A stretch of 64,000 nt of DNA. Origin: Rossellomorea aquimaris (GTDB lineage Bacteria; Bacillota; Bacilli; Bacillales; Bacillaceae_B). The stretch is from contig NZ_MINN01000106.1 of assembly GCF_001877785.1 (NCBI RefSeq), positions 309,858 through 373,857 on the forward strand. Direction: 5' to 3'. Made by a program: the position numbers and the translations under genes. The first letter of the stretch is position 1. Each line of letters begins with the position of its first letter. Under the pieces are notes generated by a model, which was given only the letters and a program-made list of their open reading frames with translations, had not been told where the DNA came from and did no database searches. Shown here one piece after another: positions 8,214-17,069 of the stretch.

Positions 8214-9767
8214 ATGAATAAAGAGACATTGCAGCAAAGTATGTATGACTTGATCGTGGAAACGTCCACGAACCTGCCGAAGGATGTGCGCCGTGCGATC
8301 CGTTCTGCAAAAGAGCGTGAGAATGCGGGGACGCGGGCGGCGATGAGCCTTGATACGATTTCGAATAACGTAAAGATGGCGGATGACAATGTATCTCCGA
8401 TTTGTCAGGATACAGGGCTTCCTACATTTAAAATAAAGACTCCGGTCGGTGTGAATCAACTGGAAATCAAAGATGCGATCTATGCGGCGATGGTACAGGC
8501 AACGAAGGACGGGAAACTGCGCCCGAACTCAGTTGATTCCCTCACTGGTGCTAATTCTGGGGACAACCTGGGTCTGGGTACTCCTGTCATCAAGTTCGAG
8601 CAGTGGGAAAAAGATTATGTGGACGCACGCCTTATCTTAAAAGGCGGCGGCTGTGAAAATAAAAACATCCAGTACAGCCTGCCATGTGAGCTTGAAGGCC
8701 TTGGCAGAGCGGGCCGTGACCTTGACGGGATCCGAAAATGCGTGATGCACTCCGTGTATCAGGCACAGGGGCAGGGCTGCAGCGCAGGATTCATCGGAGT
8801 CGGTATCGGGGGAGACCGCTCGTCGGGATATGATCTTGCTAAGGCACAGTTATTCCGTTCAGTGGATGACGTGAATCCTAATGAAGATCTTCGCAAACTC
8901 GAAGAATACGTGATGGACAATGCAAACGAACTTGGCATCGGTACAATGGGCTTCGGAGGGGAAACGACGCTTCTTGGCTGTAAGGTCGGCGTGATGAACC
9001 GCATTCCGGCAAGCTTCTTCGTATCGGTTGCCTACAACTGCTGGGCGTTCCGCCGTCTCGGTGTGAAACTTGATGCCGAAGGTGGAATCGCTGAGTGGTT
9101 CTATCAGGAAGGCGAGAAGATCGATCTTACTCAAGGGTCCGAAATTGAACTTGAGACGGCAGCTGCTGATGCCGGTGAGGCGCCGAATGTGGTGACGCTT
9201 CAAGCACCGATCACGGAAGAGCAGATCCGCGAACTTAAAGTGGGAGACGTAGTGAAAATCAACGGCCGCATGTACACGGGCCGCGACGCGATCCACAAAT
9301 ACTTGAGTGACAACGATGCGCCGGTAGACCTCGACGGACAGATCATCTACCACTGCGGACCGGTCATGCTGAAGGACGATGAAGGCAACTGGCACGTGAA
9401 AGCGGCCGGCCCGACGACATCGATTCGCGAGGAGCCTTACCAGGGCGATATCATGAAGCGATTCGGCATCCGCGCAGTCATCGGAAAAGGCGGCATGGGG
9501 CCTAAGACGCTTGCTGCACTTAAGGAGCACGGCGGTGTTTACCTAAATGCAATCGGCGGAGCAGCTCAGTACTATGCTGACTGCATCAAAGGTGTGGATG
9601 GTGTCGATTTGATGCAGTTCGGTATCCCTGAAGCCATGTGGCACCTGAGTGTAGAAGGGTTCACTGCGGTCGTGACAATGGATTCACACGGGAACTCACT
9701 GCACGAAGAGGTCGATAAATCATCACTGGAAAAATTGGCTCAGTTCAAGGAACCGGTATTTAAATAA
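8214..9767 (+). CDS. fumA: Class I fumarate hydratase (iron-sulfur)
   Basis: A 517-residue single-chain class I fumarase that interconverts fumarate and L-malate using an oxygen-sensitive [4Fe-4S] cluster. The N-terminal alpha domain (to about residue 300) carries the cysteine motifs PICQDTGLP, GCSAGFIGVG and LLGCKVG. The C-terminal beta domain contains GDVVKINGRMYTGRDAIHK and the GPTTSIRE active-site segment. ATGs lie at 8211 and 8214; the second is better spaced from AAGGGG. Bacillus usually relies on class II FumC, so this may be an additional isoenzyme; the rest of the genome is not visible. Confidence 0.9.
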   Translation: MNKETLQQSMYDLIVETSTNLPKDVRRAIRSAKERENAGTRAAMSLDTISNNVKMADDNVSPICQDTGLPTFKIKTPVGVNQLEIKDAIYAAMVQATKDGKLRPNSVDSLTGANSGDNLGLGTPVIKFEQWEKDYVDARLILKGGGCENKNIQYSLPCELEGLGRAGRDLDGIRKCVMHSVYQAQGQGCSAGFIGVGIGGDRSSGYDLAKAQLFRSVDDVNPNEDLRKLEEYVMDNANELGIGTMGFGGETTLLGCKVGVMNRIPASFFVSVAYNCWAFRRLGVKLDAEGGIAEWFYQEGEKIDLTQGSEIELETAAADAGEAPNVVTLQAPITEEQIRELKVGDVVKINGRMYTGRDAIHKYLSDNDAPVDLDGQIIYHCGPVMLKDDEGNWHVKAAGPTTSIREEPYQGDIMKRFGIRAVIGKGGMGPKTLAALKEHGGVYLNAIGGAAQYYADCIKGVDGVDLMQFGIPEAMWHLSVEGFTAVVTMDSHGNSLHEEVDKSSLEKLAQFKEPVFK

Positions 9768-9775
9768 TAGAAGAA

Positions 9776-9813
9776 CAGCGTCTTCGGGTTTTATGCCCGG
9801 GGCGTTTTTTTTT
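9776..9813 (+). terminator. Terminator after fumarase
   Basis: A G/C stem (CGTCTTCGGG with CCCGGGGCG, G-U pairs included) followed by nine T. Confidence 0.75.
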
Positions 9814-9900
9814 ATGGAGGTTATTGGAAATAACGGTCAGTGCACCGGGTGCTTGTGGTAAAATAAGGATAATTGATGCGTTTTGAAAGGAGGAAGTACT

Positions 9901-10338
9901 ATGAGCAAAAATCAACACGCGCAGCAAACCTTTACAACGCCAAAACATATCGTCTCTGCCGCCACAATCGTCTTGAATGAGAAGGGTGAATTGTTGTTGA
10001 TCAAAGGACCGGATAGAGGCTGGGAAATGCCGGGCGGCCAGGTAGAGGAAGGCGAATCACTGAAGGAAGCGGCCATCAGGGAAACAATCGAGGAATCCGG
10101 GATTGAAGTTGAGATCACGAAGTTCTGCGGGATTTTTCAAAACGTGAATGCGTCCATCTGCAACACATTGTTTTTGGCAAAGCCTGTCGGCGGGACGTTG
10201 ACTATTTCTGAGGAAAGTCTCGAGGTCGGCTTCTTCCCGGTGGAAGAGGCATTGGAAATGGTATCGTTTCTGAATTTCAGGGAACGGATTAGATACTGCC
10301 TGGATGAAGGGACTCACCCATTTTATGTAGAGTTTTAA
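9901..10338 (+). CDS. Nudix hydrolase
   Basis: A 145-residue pyrophosphohydrolase acting on a nucleoside diphosphate linked to an unknown group. The Nudix box GGQVEEGESLKEAAIRETIEESGI runs from about residue 46; it keeps the metal-binding REx2EE glutamates and differs only in having Thr at one usually aliphatic position. The start at 9901 follows AAAGGAGG; an upstream in-frame codon at 9883 is rejected. The substrate is unknown. A small membrane-protein gene follows after about 50 bp and may be co-transcribed. Confidence 0.85.
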   Translation: MSKNQHAQQTFTTPKHIVSAATIVLNEKGELLLIKGPDRGWEMPGGQVEEGESLKEAAIRETIEESGIEVEITKFCGIFQNVNASICNTLFLAKPVGGTLTISEESLEVGFFPVEEALEMVSFLNFRERIRYCLDEGTHPFYVEF

Positions 10339-10390
10339 TGATTGCCGGAATCGGAATTACATAAAATAGTAAAAAAGGAGGCGTCCGACT

Positions 10391-10567
10391 ATGTGGTGGT
10401 TCTGGATCATGATTGCAGGGATTTTGATTTTTGCTTATCTGATTGATGTTCGGAGAAAGCGGAGGGAAAATGATGATCATCTGCATGGAATCAATCCGGG
10501 TGCGAAGCCCGGGGAAGATAGTAATTATACTGGAGGTGATCACCGCGGGAGTTCGGGAGGTCACTGA
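10391..10567 (+). CDS. Small membrane protein (58 aa)
   Basis: An ATG behind AAAAAAGGAGGCG opens a 58-residue frame. It has an N-terminal hydrophobic helix (WWFWIMIAGILIFAYLI), a basic stop-transfer patch (RRKRR) and a hydrophilic Gly/His/Asp-rich tail ending in SSGGH. A terminator follows at once. I do not recognise a family. It is too short for typical gene callers but well supported by its signals. Confidence 0.7.
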   Translation: MWWFWIMIAGILIFAYLIDVRRKRRENDDHLHGINPGAKPGEDSNYTGGDHRGSSGGH

Positions 10568-10600
10568 AAGCAGCATGGGATTTCCTGCTGTTTTTTTTAT
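10566..10600 (+). terminator. Terminator after the 58-aa gene
   Basis: AAAGCAGCA...TCCTGCTGT hairpin followed by eight T. Confidence 0.7.
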
Positions 10601-10670
10601 TTACGAATATACTGAAGAACTTTCCAACAATCGCCATCTTTAGTATACTACGGGGAAATGGAGGGATCTT

Positions 10671-11231
10671 ATGAAACGGATTACAGCAATCTTCATCTTG
10701 ATACTTGCTGCGGCAGTAATTCTTGCAGCCTGCAGCGAGCCGGCGCATAAGGTTAAAATTACGAAAATAGAAAATGTAAATATGGAAAAGTTAAAGAAAA
10801 TGACCGGAACCTATGTCGGGGACAATAATAAAGTATACAGCATCGTTCAAAGCTTGCCAGGCGGTGAAACCGTGAAGGGAATCGACTTGTCCGCTGAAAG
10901 AATCAAGGTTACATATGGTCTTGAAGAAGGATCCGGCATCTCACAAGAGCAGTTCAATAAGTACTGGTTCAATGGGAAAAATGTCGATAAGCAGAACTTT
11001 TATTATAATGCCATTTATCTGGCGCTTTTAGTTCCTAATTCGAAAGGATACTCTTTTGAAATCGAGGATACTACACTTGATGTCACGAGACAGCAGGTCG
11101 AAAAGGAATTGAAGGAAGAATTCAAGGATTTTCCCGATGTGAATGATGAAGAAGCCGTCACGAAATTCATTGATAAAAACAAGGCTAAATTAAAGGAACT
11201 TGCCAGTGAAGAGTATCAGGCTTTTCAGTAA
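10671..11231 (+). CDS. Lipoprotein with DUF4825-like domain
   Basis: A 186-residue exported lipoprotein. The N-terminus is a lipoprotein signal peptide ending in the lipobox LAAC (Cys21). The mature domain matches the DUF4825 pattern as I remember it: TYVGDNNKVYSIVQSLPGGE, then YYNAIYLALLVPNSKGYSFE. The C-terminus is charged and helical. Domain function is unknown; in other Bacillus proteins it is a small extracellular domain often attached to BlaR/anti-sigma-type membrane proteins. It is monocistronic and followed by an intergenic repeat array. Confidence 0.75.
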   Translation: MKRITAIFILILAAAVILAACSEPAHKVKITKIENVNMEKLKKMTGTYVGDNNKVYSIVQSLPGGETVKGIDLSAERIKVTYGLEEGSGISQEQFNKYWFNGKNVDKQNFYYNAIYLALLVPNSKGYSFEIEDTTLDVTRQQVEKELKEEFKDFPDVNDEEAVTKFIDKNKAKLKELASEEYQAFQ

Positions 11232-11252
11232 GTGCAGCGCCTTAAAGAAAAA

Positions 11253-11364
11253 TCGACAGCTCGAGCATAAATTCCGTAATCCGAGCACAAATCATATGTT
11301 TTCGAGCACAAATCCAAGGTGCCGAGCAAAAAACCAAACTTTTCGAGCATAAACTAGACGAGCT
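11253..11364 (+). repeat. CGAGCAYAAA direct-repeat array, about 20.5-bp period
   Basis: CGAGC occurs at 11262, 11282, 11303, 11323 and 11344 (steps of 20, 21, 20 and 21), each within the fuller core TCGAGCAYAAAT. A last partial copy is at 11359. Spacers are unrelated. It lies between the DUF4825 lipoprotein and pdaA, with no other feature seen in this interval. Confidence 0.75.
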
Positions 11365-11445
11365 GCAGCATTTGGATACTTTTAGTAAGCATGAAACCTC
11401 CAACTTCTCAAAAACTAAAGAAAATGAATGAGAAGGAAGGTTATT

Positions 11446-12219
11446 ATGGCTAAGTTACTGAAAATCCTATTGATTTCGTCCCTGTTCATCCTGATCCTGC
11501 CGGCCAATGCGAAGGCCGTGTCGAACAATCCGATCGGCTGGGGTTTCAAGAAGAGCCGCGATGAAGTACCGGCAGAGGCTGGATCGGCATATGACACGCT
11601 TCTTGAAAAGTACGGGGCTTTCTATAAAGGCTCCCCTGATAAAAAGGATATTTACCTCACATTTGATAATGGCTACGAAAATGGTTACACAGAAAAAGTC
11701 CTGGATGTTCTTAAAAAAGAAAAAGTGCCTGCGACGTTCTTCGTAACCGGACACTATCTGTTAAGCGCAGAGGACCTGGTGAAACGAATGGTGAAAGAAG
11801 GTCATATCATCGGTAATCACTCCTGGCATCACCCGGACTTCACCACTACGACTGACCAGCGGATCCGCGAAGAGCTCGAAAAAGTGCAGGTGAAGACCTC
11901 AGAGCTGACCGGTCAGAAAGAAATGAAGTACCTGCGCCCGCCACGAGGCGTATTCAGCGAGCGTACCCTTAAGGTCGCACAGGAAGAAGGTTACAAGCAT
12001 GTCTTCTGGTCACTTGCATTCGTCGATTGGAAGACGAACGAGCAGCACGGCTGGAGATACTCCTATGACAACATCATGGCTCAGATCCATCCCGGAGCGA
12101 TCATCCTGCTTCATTCCGTTTCCAAGGACAATGCCGATGCATTGGAAAAAGCGATTCAAGATCTGAAAAAACGCGGTTACACGTTTAAAAGTCTGGATGA
12201 ACATCCGGCGATGAAATAA
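11446..12219 (+). CDS. pdaA: PdaA-type muramic-delta-lactam de-N-acetylase
   Basis: A 257-residue secreted polysaccharide deacetylase of the NodB fold, matching B. subtilis PdaA, which removes the acetyl group from N-acetylmuramic acid during muramic-delta-lactam formation in spore cortex. A signal peptide is present (hydrophobic core ILLISSLFILIL, cleavage near AKA). NodB motifs are TFDNGYENG, GNHSWHHP and LRPPRG; the Asn in the first is typical of PdaA. The start at 11446 follows GAAGGAAGG. It indicates a spore former. A hairpin follows. Confidence 0.88.
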   Translation: MAKLLKILLISSLFILILPANAKAVSNNPIGWGFKKSRDEVPAEAGSAYDTLLEKYGAFYKGSPDKKDIYLTFDNGYENGYTEKVLDVLKKEKVPATFFVTGHYLLSAEDLVKRMVKEGHIIGNHSWHHPDFTTTTDQRIREELEKVQVKTSELTGQKEMKYLRPPRGVFSERTLKVAQEEGYKHVFWSLAFVDWKTNEQHGWRYSYDNIMAQIHPGAIILLHSVSKDNADALEKAIQDLKKRGYTFKSLDEHPAMK

Positions 12220-12222
12220 GTT

Positions 12223-12252
12223 GAAGGGACGGGCCAATCGTGGTCCGTCCCT
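12223..12252. terminator. Hairpin between pdaA and the minus-strand lipoprotein gene
   Basis: AGGGACGG...TCCGTCCCT stem between convergent genes. There is no strong T run on the + strand, so termination efficiency is uncertain. Confidence 0.5.
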
Positions 12253-12273
12253 AGGTGTATAAACCAGGATGGA

Positions 12274-12708
12274 TCATTCATACCATAATACAGTTTTGTT
12301 GTATTCTTTTTTGTTACATTCTTTTAAGTTATATTCGCTTTGTCTGTCGGAGGGTGTAAATTCAATTTTCCTGCATTTCATTTTTACTGTTTCACCACTT
12401 CCATAGGCATCCCTTCGTGAATCTTCAAAAGAATGAATGACGTCACCATCGTATTCCAAGTCATGGAGAATGGGGTCTCCTTCAATCGTATAACTGACAA
12501 TTCGAATATGAGCTTTCTTATCGTTCTGTACGTTTTCGAAAAAAGCCTCAAACTGATCCAGATTTTCTATCTTTCCATGTCTATTGACCACATCATCTGA
12601 AGCAGGGGCAAATGGTTTCCCGACTTCAATCTCTGCCTTATCCCCCGCCTCATCACAACCTCCAACCAGCATCACCAAAAATAACCCTGCGACCATCAAC
12701 TTTTTCAT
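12274..12708 (-). CDS. Lipoprotein with DUF4362-like domain
   Basis: A 144-residue lipoprotein. With the start at 12708 (the third in-frame ATG, nine bases after GAAGGG) the signal peptide is MKKLMVAGLFLVMLVGGC with lipobox VGGC. The mature domain has the recognisable pattern DVVNRHGKIENLDQFEAF...IRIVSYTIEGDPILHDLEYDG, typical of the DUF4362 family. Function unknown. It is a single gene, convergent with pdaA and divergent from the glycosylase gene. Confidence 0.75.
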   Translation of the reverse strand: MKKLMVAGLFLVMLVGGCDEAGDKAEIEVGKPFAPASDDVVNRHGKIENLDQFEAFFENVQNDKKAHIRIVSYTIEGDPILHDLEYDGDVIHSFEDSRRDAYGSGETVKMKCRKIEFTPSDRQSEYNLKECNKKEYNKTVLWYE

Positions 12709-12780
12709 TCCCATCATCCCTTCTTACCTGATTCTACCAAATTAGACGCCGCTCTACGTTTAAAGGTTACACCTGGCTTA

Positions 12781-12789
12781 TGCTATAAT
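12781..12789 (+). promoter_or_regulatory. Extended -10 promoter of the glycosylase gene
   Basis: TGCTATAAT is an extended -10 (TGnTATAAT) 35 bases before the start codon. No good -35 at 17 bp, as is common with extended -10 promoters. Confidence 0.5.
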
Positions 12790-12823
12790 ACACATACGAG
12801 TTTTGACGCGGAGGGATGAGAAG

Positions 12824-13693
12824 ATGGTAACGAGGAATGTCAGGATTGAAGGGCCGTACAATTTCGACCGGGTGCTGGACAGGCTTTCGCTGGATCCGCT
12901 GAATGCAGTGGATAAGGAAGGCCGGAGCGTCAAGGTGCCTTATTACTTAACGCATGGAGATGGAGAGGTCATCAACGTGCAGGCAGTCGGAACTACAGAG
13001 GAGCCCGAGTTCAATATCACCTTTGAAAATGATGAAATGCTGGAAGAGAAGCACAACCGGATCTCTGAGATATTTCAGTGGCATAAAGGTCTCCATGAGA
13101 TGCATGAGCATTTCCTGCAAACGGAGCTCAAGCCCATATTCGAGGAGCATGCGGGAACGCCGCTCGTCCTTGAATTCGATCCATTCGCGAGCATCGTGAA
13201 GAGCATCATTCACCAGCAGCTCAACCTGAAGTTCGCTTTCACGCTGACGCACCGGTTTGTCACGACTTACGGATGGCAGAAGGGCGGCGTGTGGTTTTAT
13301 CCATCTCCTGAAAAAACGGCAGCACTTACGGTGGAAGAACTTAGGGAGCTCCAGTTTTCACAGCGGAAAGCGGAATACGTCATCGGACTCGGGGAGAAGG
13401 TGGCAAGCGGAGAACTGAATCTGGATGAGCTTGCACAAGAATCCGACGAAGCCATCATTAAAGAGCTGACAAAGATCCGCGGCATAGGACCGTGGACGGC
13501 ACAGAGCTATCTGTTGTTCGGACTCGGCCGCCCGAATCTGTTTCCGACAGCCGATATCGGTATTCAGAACGCCATTAAATTGCTATATAAAATGGACAGA
13601 AAACCCACCCAGGAAGAGCTTGAACAATTCAGCTCGCCGTGGCATCCTTATTTAAGCTATGCATCCCTATATTTATGGAGAAGTATCGAATAG
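12824..13693 (+). CDS. yfjP: AlkA-type DNA-3-methyladenine glycosylase (YfjP-like)
   Basis: A 289-residue base-excision repair glycosylase that removes alkylated purines. The helix-hairpin-helix-GPD core is IRGIGPWTAQSYLLFGLGR (about residues 218-236). The catalytic aspartate follows in FPTADIGIQNAI. The upstream half matches the AlkA N-terminal beta domain, and the length fits B. subtilis YfjP. The ATG at 12824 has GCGGAGGGATGAG at good spacing. The rRNA methyltransferase gene starts 15 bp after the stop, so the two probably form an operon, as yfjP-yfjO do in B. subtilis. Confidence 0.88.
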   Translation: MVTRNVRIEGPYNFDRVLDRLSLDPLNAVDKEGRSVKVPYYLTHGDGEVINVQAVGTTEEPEFNITFENDEMLEEKHNRISEIFQWHKGLHEMHEHFLQTELKPIFEEHAGTPLVLEFDPFASIVKSIIHQQLNLKFAFTLTHRFVTTYGWQKGGVWFYPSPEKTAALTVEELRELQFSQRKAEYVIGLGEKVASGELNLDELAQESDEAIIKELTKIRGIGPWTAQSYLLFGLGRPNLFPTADIGIQNAIKLLYKMDRKPTQEELEQFSSPWHPYLSYASLYLWRSIE

Positions 13694-13708
13694 AACGGAC
13701 GTGAATCA

Positions 13709-15115
13709 ATGAAAAAGCAATACACGAAAAAACGGCAAGGCAACAATAATGAAGTGAAGATCGAGCTGAAACAGCAGTTTCCGCTTACGATAAAAAAGAT
13801 CGGCATCAACGGTGAGGGCATCGGTTTCTTTAAACGGAAAATCGTCTTCGTCCCGGGAGCCCTGCCAGGGGAAGAAGTGGTGGTCGAAGTCACCAAGGTG
13901 CACCCGAAATTCACGGAAGCACGCATCAAGAAAATCCGAAAGAAGTCACCGCAGCGGACAAAGGCTCCCTGCCTCGTTTATGAAGAATGCGGCGGCTGCC
14001 AGCTTCAGCACATCACGTATGAAGGTCAGCTCGAAGCAAAGCGCGATATCGTCCTTCAGTCCCTGGAACGTCATACCAAACTGAACTTGGACGAACTGGA
14101 TGTCCGTCAGACGATCGGCATGGACAACCCATGGCACTACCGCAACAAGAGCCAATTCCAAGTAGAGACCCATAAAGGAAAAGCCTTCGCCGGCCTCTAC
14201 AGCATGAACTCCAACAAGCTGATCAACATTGACGAATGCATCGTCCAGCACTCGGCAACCAACAAAGTCACAACAGAAATCAAACGTATCATCAACGACT
14301 TCAACATCCCTGTCTATGATGAGAAAAAGAAAAAGCCGATCCTGAGAACGATCGTGACGCGGGTCGGATTCGAAACTGGACAGGTGCAGGTCGTACTGGT
14401 AACGAACGACAAAAAGATCCCTCGCAAGGATTTGCTGATATCTGAGATTGAAAAACGCCTGCCGGAAGTCGTATCGATTGCCCAGAACATCAACCCGAAG
14501 AAGACGGGCATCATCTTCGGCGACGAAACGATCCATCTCTCAGGAAAAGAAAGCATTGAAGAACGCCTTGATGAATTCACCTATGAACTTTCAGCACGTG
14601 CATTCTTCCAGCTGAACCCGATCCAGACCATAAAGCTTTATAACGAAGCGAAAAAAGCAGCGGCTCTGACAGGTGAAGAGAGGGTTGTCGACGCTTACTG
14701 CGGAGTCGGTACAATCGGACTCTGGCTTGCTGACGGTGCGAAAGAAATTCGCGGGATGGATGTAGTAAAAGAAGGAATCGACGACGCCAAGAAGAATGCT
14801 GAACGATTCGGAGTCAACCATGCCGATTACTTCGTGGGAAGCGCCGAAGAACTCATGCCGAAGTGGAAAAAAGAAGGCTGGAGACCGGACGTGGTCGTAG
14901 TCGATCCACCGCGTACAGGATGCGACCAGAAGTTCCTTGATACAATCAAGGAAGTGAAGCCGAAGAAGTTTGTGTATGTAAGCTGTAATCCTTCTACGCT
15001 GGCAAAGGATATTGAGTATTTGAAGAAGCAGTACACTGTTGAATATTTGCAGCCGGTGGATATGTTTCCGCAGACGGCGCATGTGGAGTGTGTGGCGCAG
15101 ATGATTTTGAAATAA
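13709..15115 (+). CDS. RlmD/RlmCD-type rRNA uracil-C5 methyltransferase (YfjO-like)
   Basis: A 468-residue SAM-dependent RNA m5U methyltransferase of the RumA/TrmA family. Domains: an N-terminal TRAM RNA-binding domain (about 20-80), [4Fe-4S] cysteines ([11 protein letters not shown] plus the DECIVQH cysteine), and a Rossmann domain with [22 protein letters not shown] and the catalytic nucleophile in [13 protein letters not shown]. The target is probably 23S rRNA uracils (family knowledge), but B. subtilis has two paralogues, YefA (RlmCD) and YfjO, so the exact site is open. Linkage to yfjP suggests the YfjO lineage. Confidence 0.85.
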   Translation: MKKQYTKKRQGNNNEVKIELKQQFPLTIKKIGINGEGIGFFKRKIVFVPGALPGEEVVVEVTKVHPKFTEARIKKIRKKSPQRTKAPCLVYEECGGCQLQHITYEGQLEAKRDIVLQSLERHTKLNLDELDVRQTIGMDNPWHYRNKSQFQVETHKGKAFAGLYSMNSNKLINIDECIVQHSATNKVTTEIKRIINDFNIPVYDEKKKKPILRTIVTRVGFETGQVQVVLVTNDKKIPRKDLLISEIEKRLPEVVSIAQNINPKKTGIIFGDETIHLSGKESIEERLDEFTYELSARAFFQLNPIQTIKLYNEAKKAAALTGEERVVDAYCGVGTIGLWLADGAKEIRGMDVVKEGIDDAKKNAERFGVNHADYFVGSAEELMPKWKKEGWRPDVVVVDPPRTGCDQKFLDTIKEVKPKKFVYVSCNPSTLAKDIEYLKKQYTVEYLQPVDMFPQTAHVECVAQMILK

Positions 15116-15121
15116 AACAAT

Positions 15122-15163
15122 GCAAGGTGTTTGATCCCAGTATGGGTTCAAGCACCTTTTTTA
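15122..15163 (+). terminator. Terminator after the rRNA methyltransferase gene
   Basis: AAGGTGTTTGATCCCA pairs with TGGGTTCAAGCACCTT and is followed by TTTTTATTT. Confidence 0.85.
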
Positions 15164-15194
15164 TTTGGATAGATCATTGGAAGAAGTCAAATGG

Positions 15195-15764
15195 CTAAGC
15201 TTTTTCCTCCCACCACCCATAAGCGATTCGTGCATATGCCTGCTTTTGCCCCGGAGATAAAAAGGATAAGGTAAAGGAACTTCCTGGAGGCAGGATGAAT
15301 ATGCCTTGAAAATCATGTTTTGTAAGGGTGAGCATGGGTTCAACCCTTCTTACGAATGCATGGGTGCCGCCCTGGGGGGTTCCTGATACGAAGCTGGCGT
15401 TTCTTATTTTCCCTTCAGGCATCCGGGCAGGATGAATAGCCTGGTTCCCGGCAGCAAAATGTGGCGACGTTTTTCCTCTACCGGGACGTTTACTGCTTAG
15501 CCAGGCTTCAGCTGTTAATGGCTCATTTGAATAGTTGGAAATGGTATAAGCATTCAGAAACATATTCACCTTTGACCCTGCCGGATTAACTAGACTGCCC
15601 CAGCCAGTGTACCCTCCTCCCAAGGATATGAGATCAGTTTGACCCAGAAAGTACTCACCAAGATAGGAGTGATAAACATTTTCCGGCAGTACAGTTGCCT
15701 CCTGAATGTTTTTTTCGTTAACTCTTGGCTCAAAGTTCATATCTGCCTTCTCATAATCATGCAT
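15195..15764 (-). CDS. DUF6143-like protein, second of a tandem pair
   Basis: A 189-residue protein of the family I recall as DUF6143 (conserved block YFLGQTDLISLGGGYTGWGSLVNPAGSKVN). No signal peptide or membrane helix; the repeated short hydrophobic segments suggest a beta-rich fold. It ends in YGWWEEKA, like its upstream paralogue (TWWEEAADA). The first 8 bp overlap the end of the paralogue, so the two are translationally coupled. Function unknown; a surface or spore-layer role is only a guess. Confidence 0.65.
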   Translation of the reverse strand: MHDYEKADMNFEPRVNEKNIQEATVLPENVYHSYLGEYFLGQTDLISLGGGYTGWGSLVNPAGSKVNMFLNAYTISNYSNEPLTAEAWLSSKRPGRGKTSPHFAAGNQAIHPARMPEGKIRNASFVSGTPQGGTHAFVRRVEPMLTLTKHDFQGIFILPPGSSFTLSFLSPGQKQAYARIAYGWWEEKA

Positions 15765-16299
15765 CGGCCGCTTCCTCCCACCAGGTCATAACGATTGTAC
15801 CTGTAATATGTTGATATCCCGGCGGTCTTAGAAGGATTGAGAATGAGTCTCCCGGGCCGATGATGATCGAACCGTTGTGTGAATCGCTTACGAGGGTGGA
15901 ATTTTGAGCAACAATCCTATCAAATATATTCACACCTTTTGACATGGGCTCAGCAGAATATCCAGCATATTTCATTACTGCTTTAGGCTGTTGGTAAGGA
16001 GAAAATGCCTGATTTGTTGGGGTTACATTGGAGGAAACGGCTGCATTTTTTGGAGGTGCGGCGTTTAACAGGATTTCACTGATGAAATGTTGATTTGAAA
16101 AGTTTGTTATCGTGAAAATATCGATATATACATTGACTCCTGAATCAATCGGATTTACTAAACCGCCCCATGCAGAATATCCGCCGCCGAAATTCAACAC
16201 TCCCGTTTGACCGATAAAGTATTTTCCGCGCCTTGAATTTAAGGAAGGACTGGACACATTCACCACTTCAATTGGCTGTTTATTCGTTTTATTTGGCAT
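15757..16299 (-). CDS. DUF6143-like protein, first of a tandem pair
   Basis: A 180-residue paralogue of the following gene. It shares the core block YFIGQTGVLNFGGGYSAWGG, then LVNPIDSGVNVYIDIFTITN, a C-terminal GPGDSFSILLRPPG (GSSFTLSFLSPG in the partner) and the WWEE ending. The start at 16299 is set by TTAGGAG six bases upstream; a longer in-frame extension to 16419 would be low complexity and lacks such a site. It makes a two-gene operon on the minus strand. No signal peptide. Function unknown. Confidence 0.65.
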   Translation of the reverse strand: MPNKTNKQPIEVVNVSSPSLNSRRGKYFIGQTGVLNFGGGYSAWGGLVNPIDSGVNVYIDIFTITNFSNQHFISEILLNAAPPKNAAVSSNVTPTNQAFSPYQQPKAVMKYAGYSAEPMSKGVNIFDRIVAQNSTLVSDSHNGSIIIGPGDSFSILLRPPGYQHITGTIVMTWWEEAADA

Positions 16300-16604
16300 A
16301 TTATTACTCCTAACTGTGCATTTGTCATGAGTATATATATGAAACGGTATAGGCAATTGTTCAATCTGAATAAATAAGGTACAAGATAAGCTGACACAAC
16401 TAGTGTTGGAATGAACCATATTAAACGCAAAGTAATGAGTGCAAATGAACGGTTGCTTGTTTATTTTTAATGTCAGCTAATAATAGATGCGGGGACAAAA
16501 ATCATTTAGCCCGGTAAAACCCAAGCTGCTTTAAGAGTGCCAAATTAGTTGGGACATTTATAGGTATTGTACATATGAGCGCTTAGTTTAAGTTTGTTCA
16601 GCAG

Positions 16605-16729
16605 TTGATTGGAGTGCAAGACGAAGACTCCTGCGGGAAGAGTAGCTAATGTGAGACCCCACAGGGAGGTACGACCGAGGAGGCTCACGGGCTACCCGCG
16701 GAAAGCGAAGTCTTGCACGGAAATCAATA
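16605..16729. repeat. MITE-like palindromic intergenic element of Bacillaceae type
   Basis: An element of about 125 bp whose ends are inverted repeats: TTGATT...GTGCAAGAC on the left and GTCTTGCAC...AATCAA on the right, with further pairing inside (CTGCGGG/CCCGCGG and GTGAGACC/GGCTCAC). The words ACTCCTGCGGGA, GTGAGACCCC and GAGGAGGCTCAC are ones I recall from an abundant intergenic repeat in Bacillus-related genomes. It carries no gene and would fold into a long RNA hairpin if transcribed. Confidence 0.7.
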
Positions 16730-16880
16730 GCGTTAATAAAGCATACACTGGGGTGATTTATTATTTATTAGTTACTGCCTTAAGAACTTTTTGGTGTCTT
16801 TGTTTTCCTTCTTCTCACCCACTTAAGGAGTAATAGCAAGAAGTTAATTTGTAAAGCTGTTGTAAAAATCAAGAAATTCA

Positions 16881-16909
16881 TTGCCAACTATTAGCATGTA
16901 TTGTATTAT
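16881..16909 (+). promoter_or_regulatory. Sigma-A promoter of the ABC importer operon
   Basis: TTGCCA (16881-16886), a 17-bp spacer and TATTAT (16904-16909), upstream of the binding-protein gene at 17070. Confidence 0.6.
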
Positions 16910-16931
16910 TATGAATAATCAGACATATAGT

Positions 16932-16951
16932 TTAGACAGGTAGTTGTCTAA
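16932..16951. promoter_or_regulatory. Candidate repressor operator downstream of the importer promoter
   Basis: A perfect 7-6-7 inverted repeat TTAGACA-GGTAGT-TGTCTAA about 22 bp after the -10 box, where a repressor would block early elongation. The regulator is not in the window as far as I can tell. Confidence 0.5.
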
Positions 16952-17069
16952 GGGTAGAGATGCGGAGAATCCCTGTGACCAATGAATTGCATGACACTTT
17001 TTTGTGGTGCAGTTTATTGTTCATGGGTTTTTTTATGAAAAAAATGAAAACAAAGGGGAGGAAATGTGC

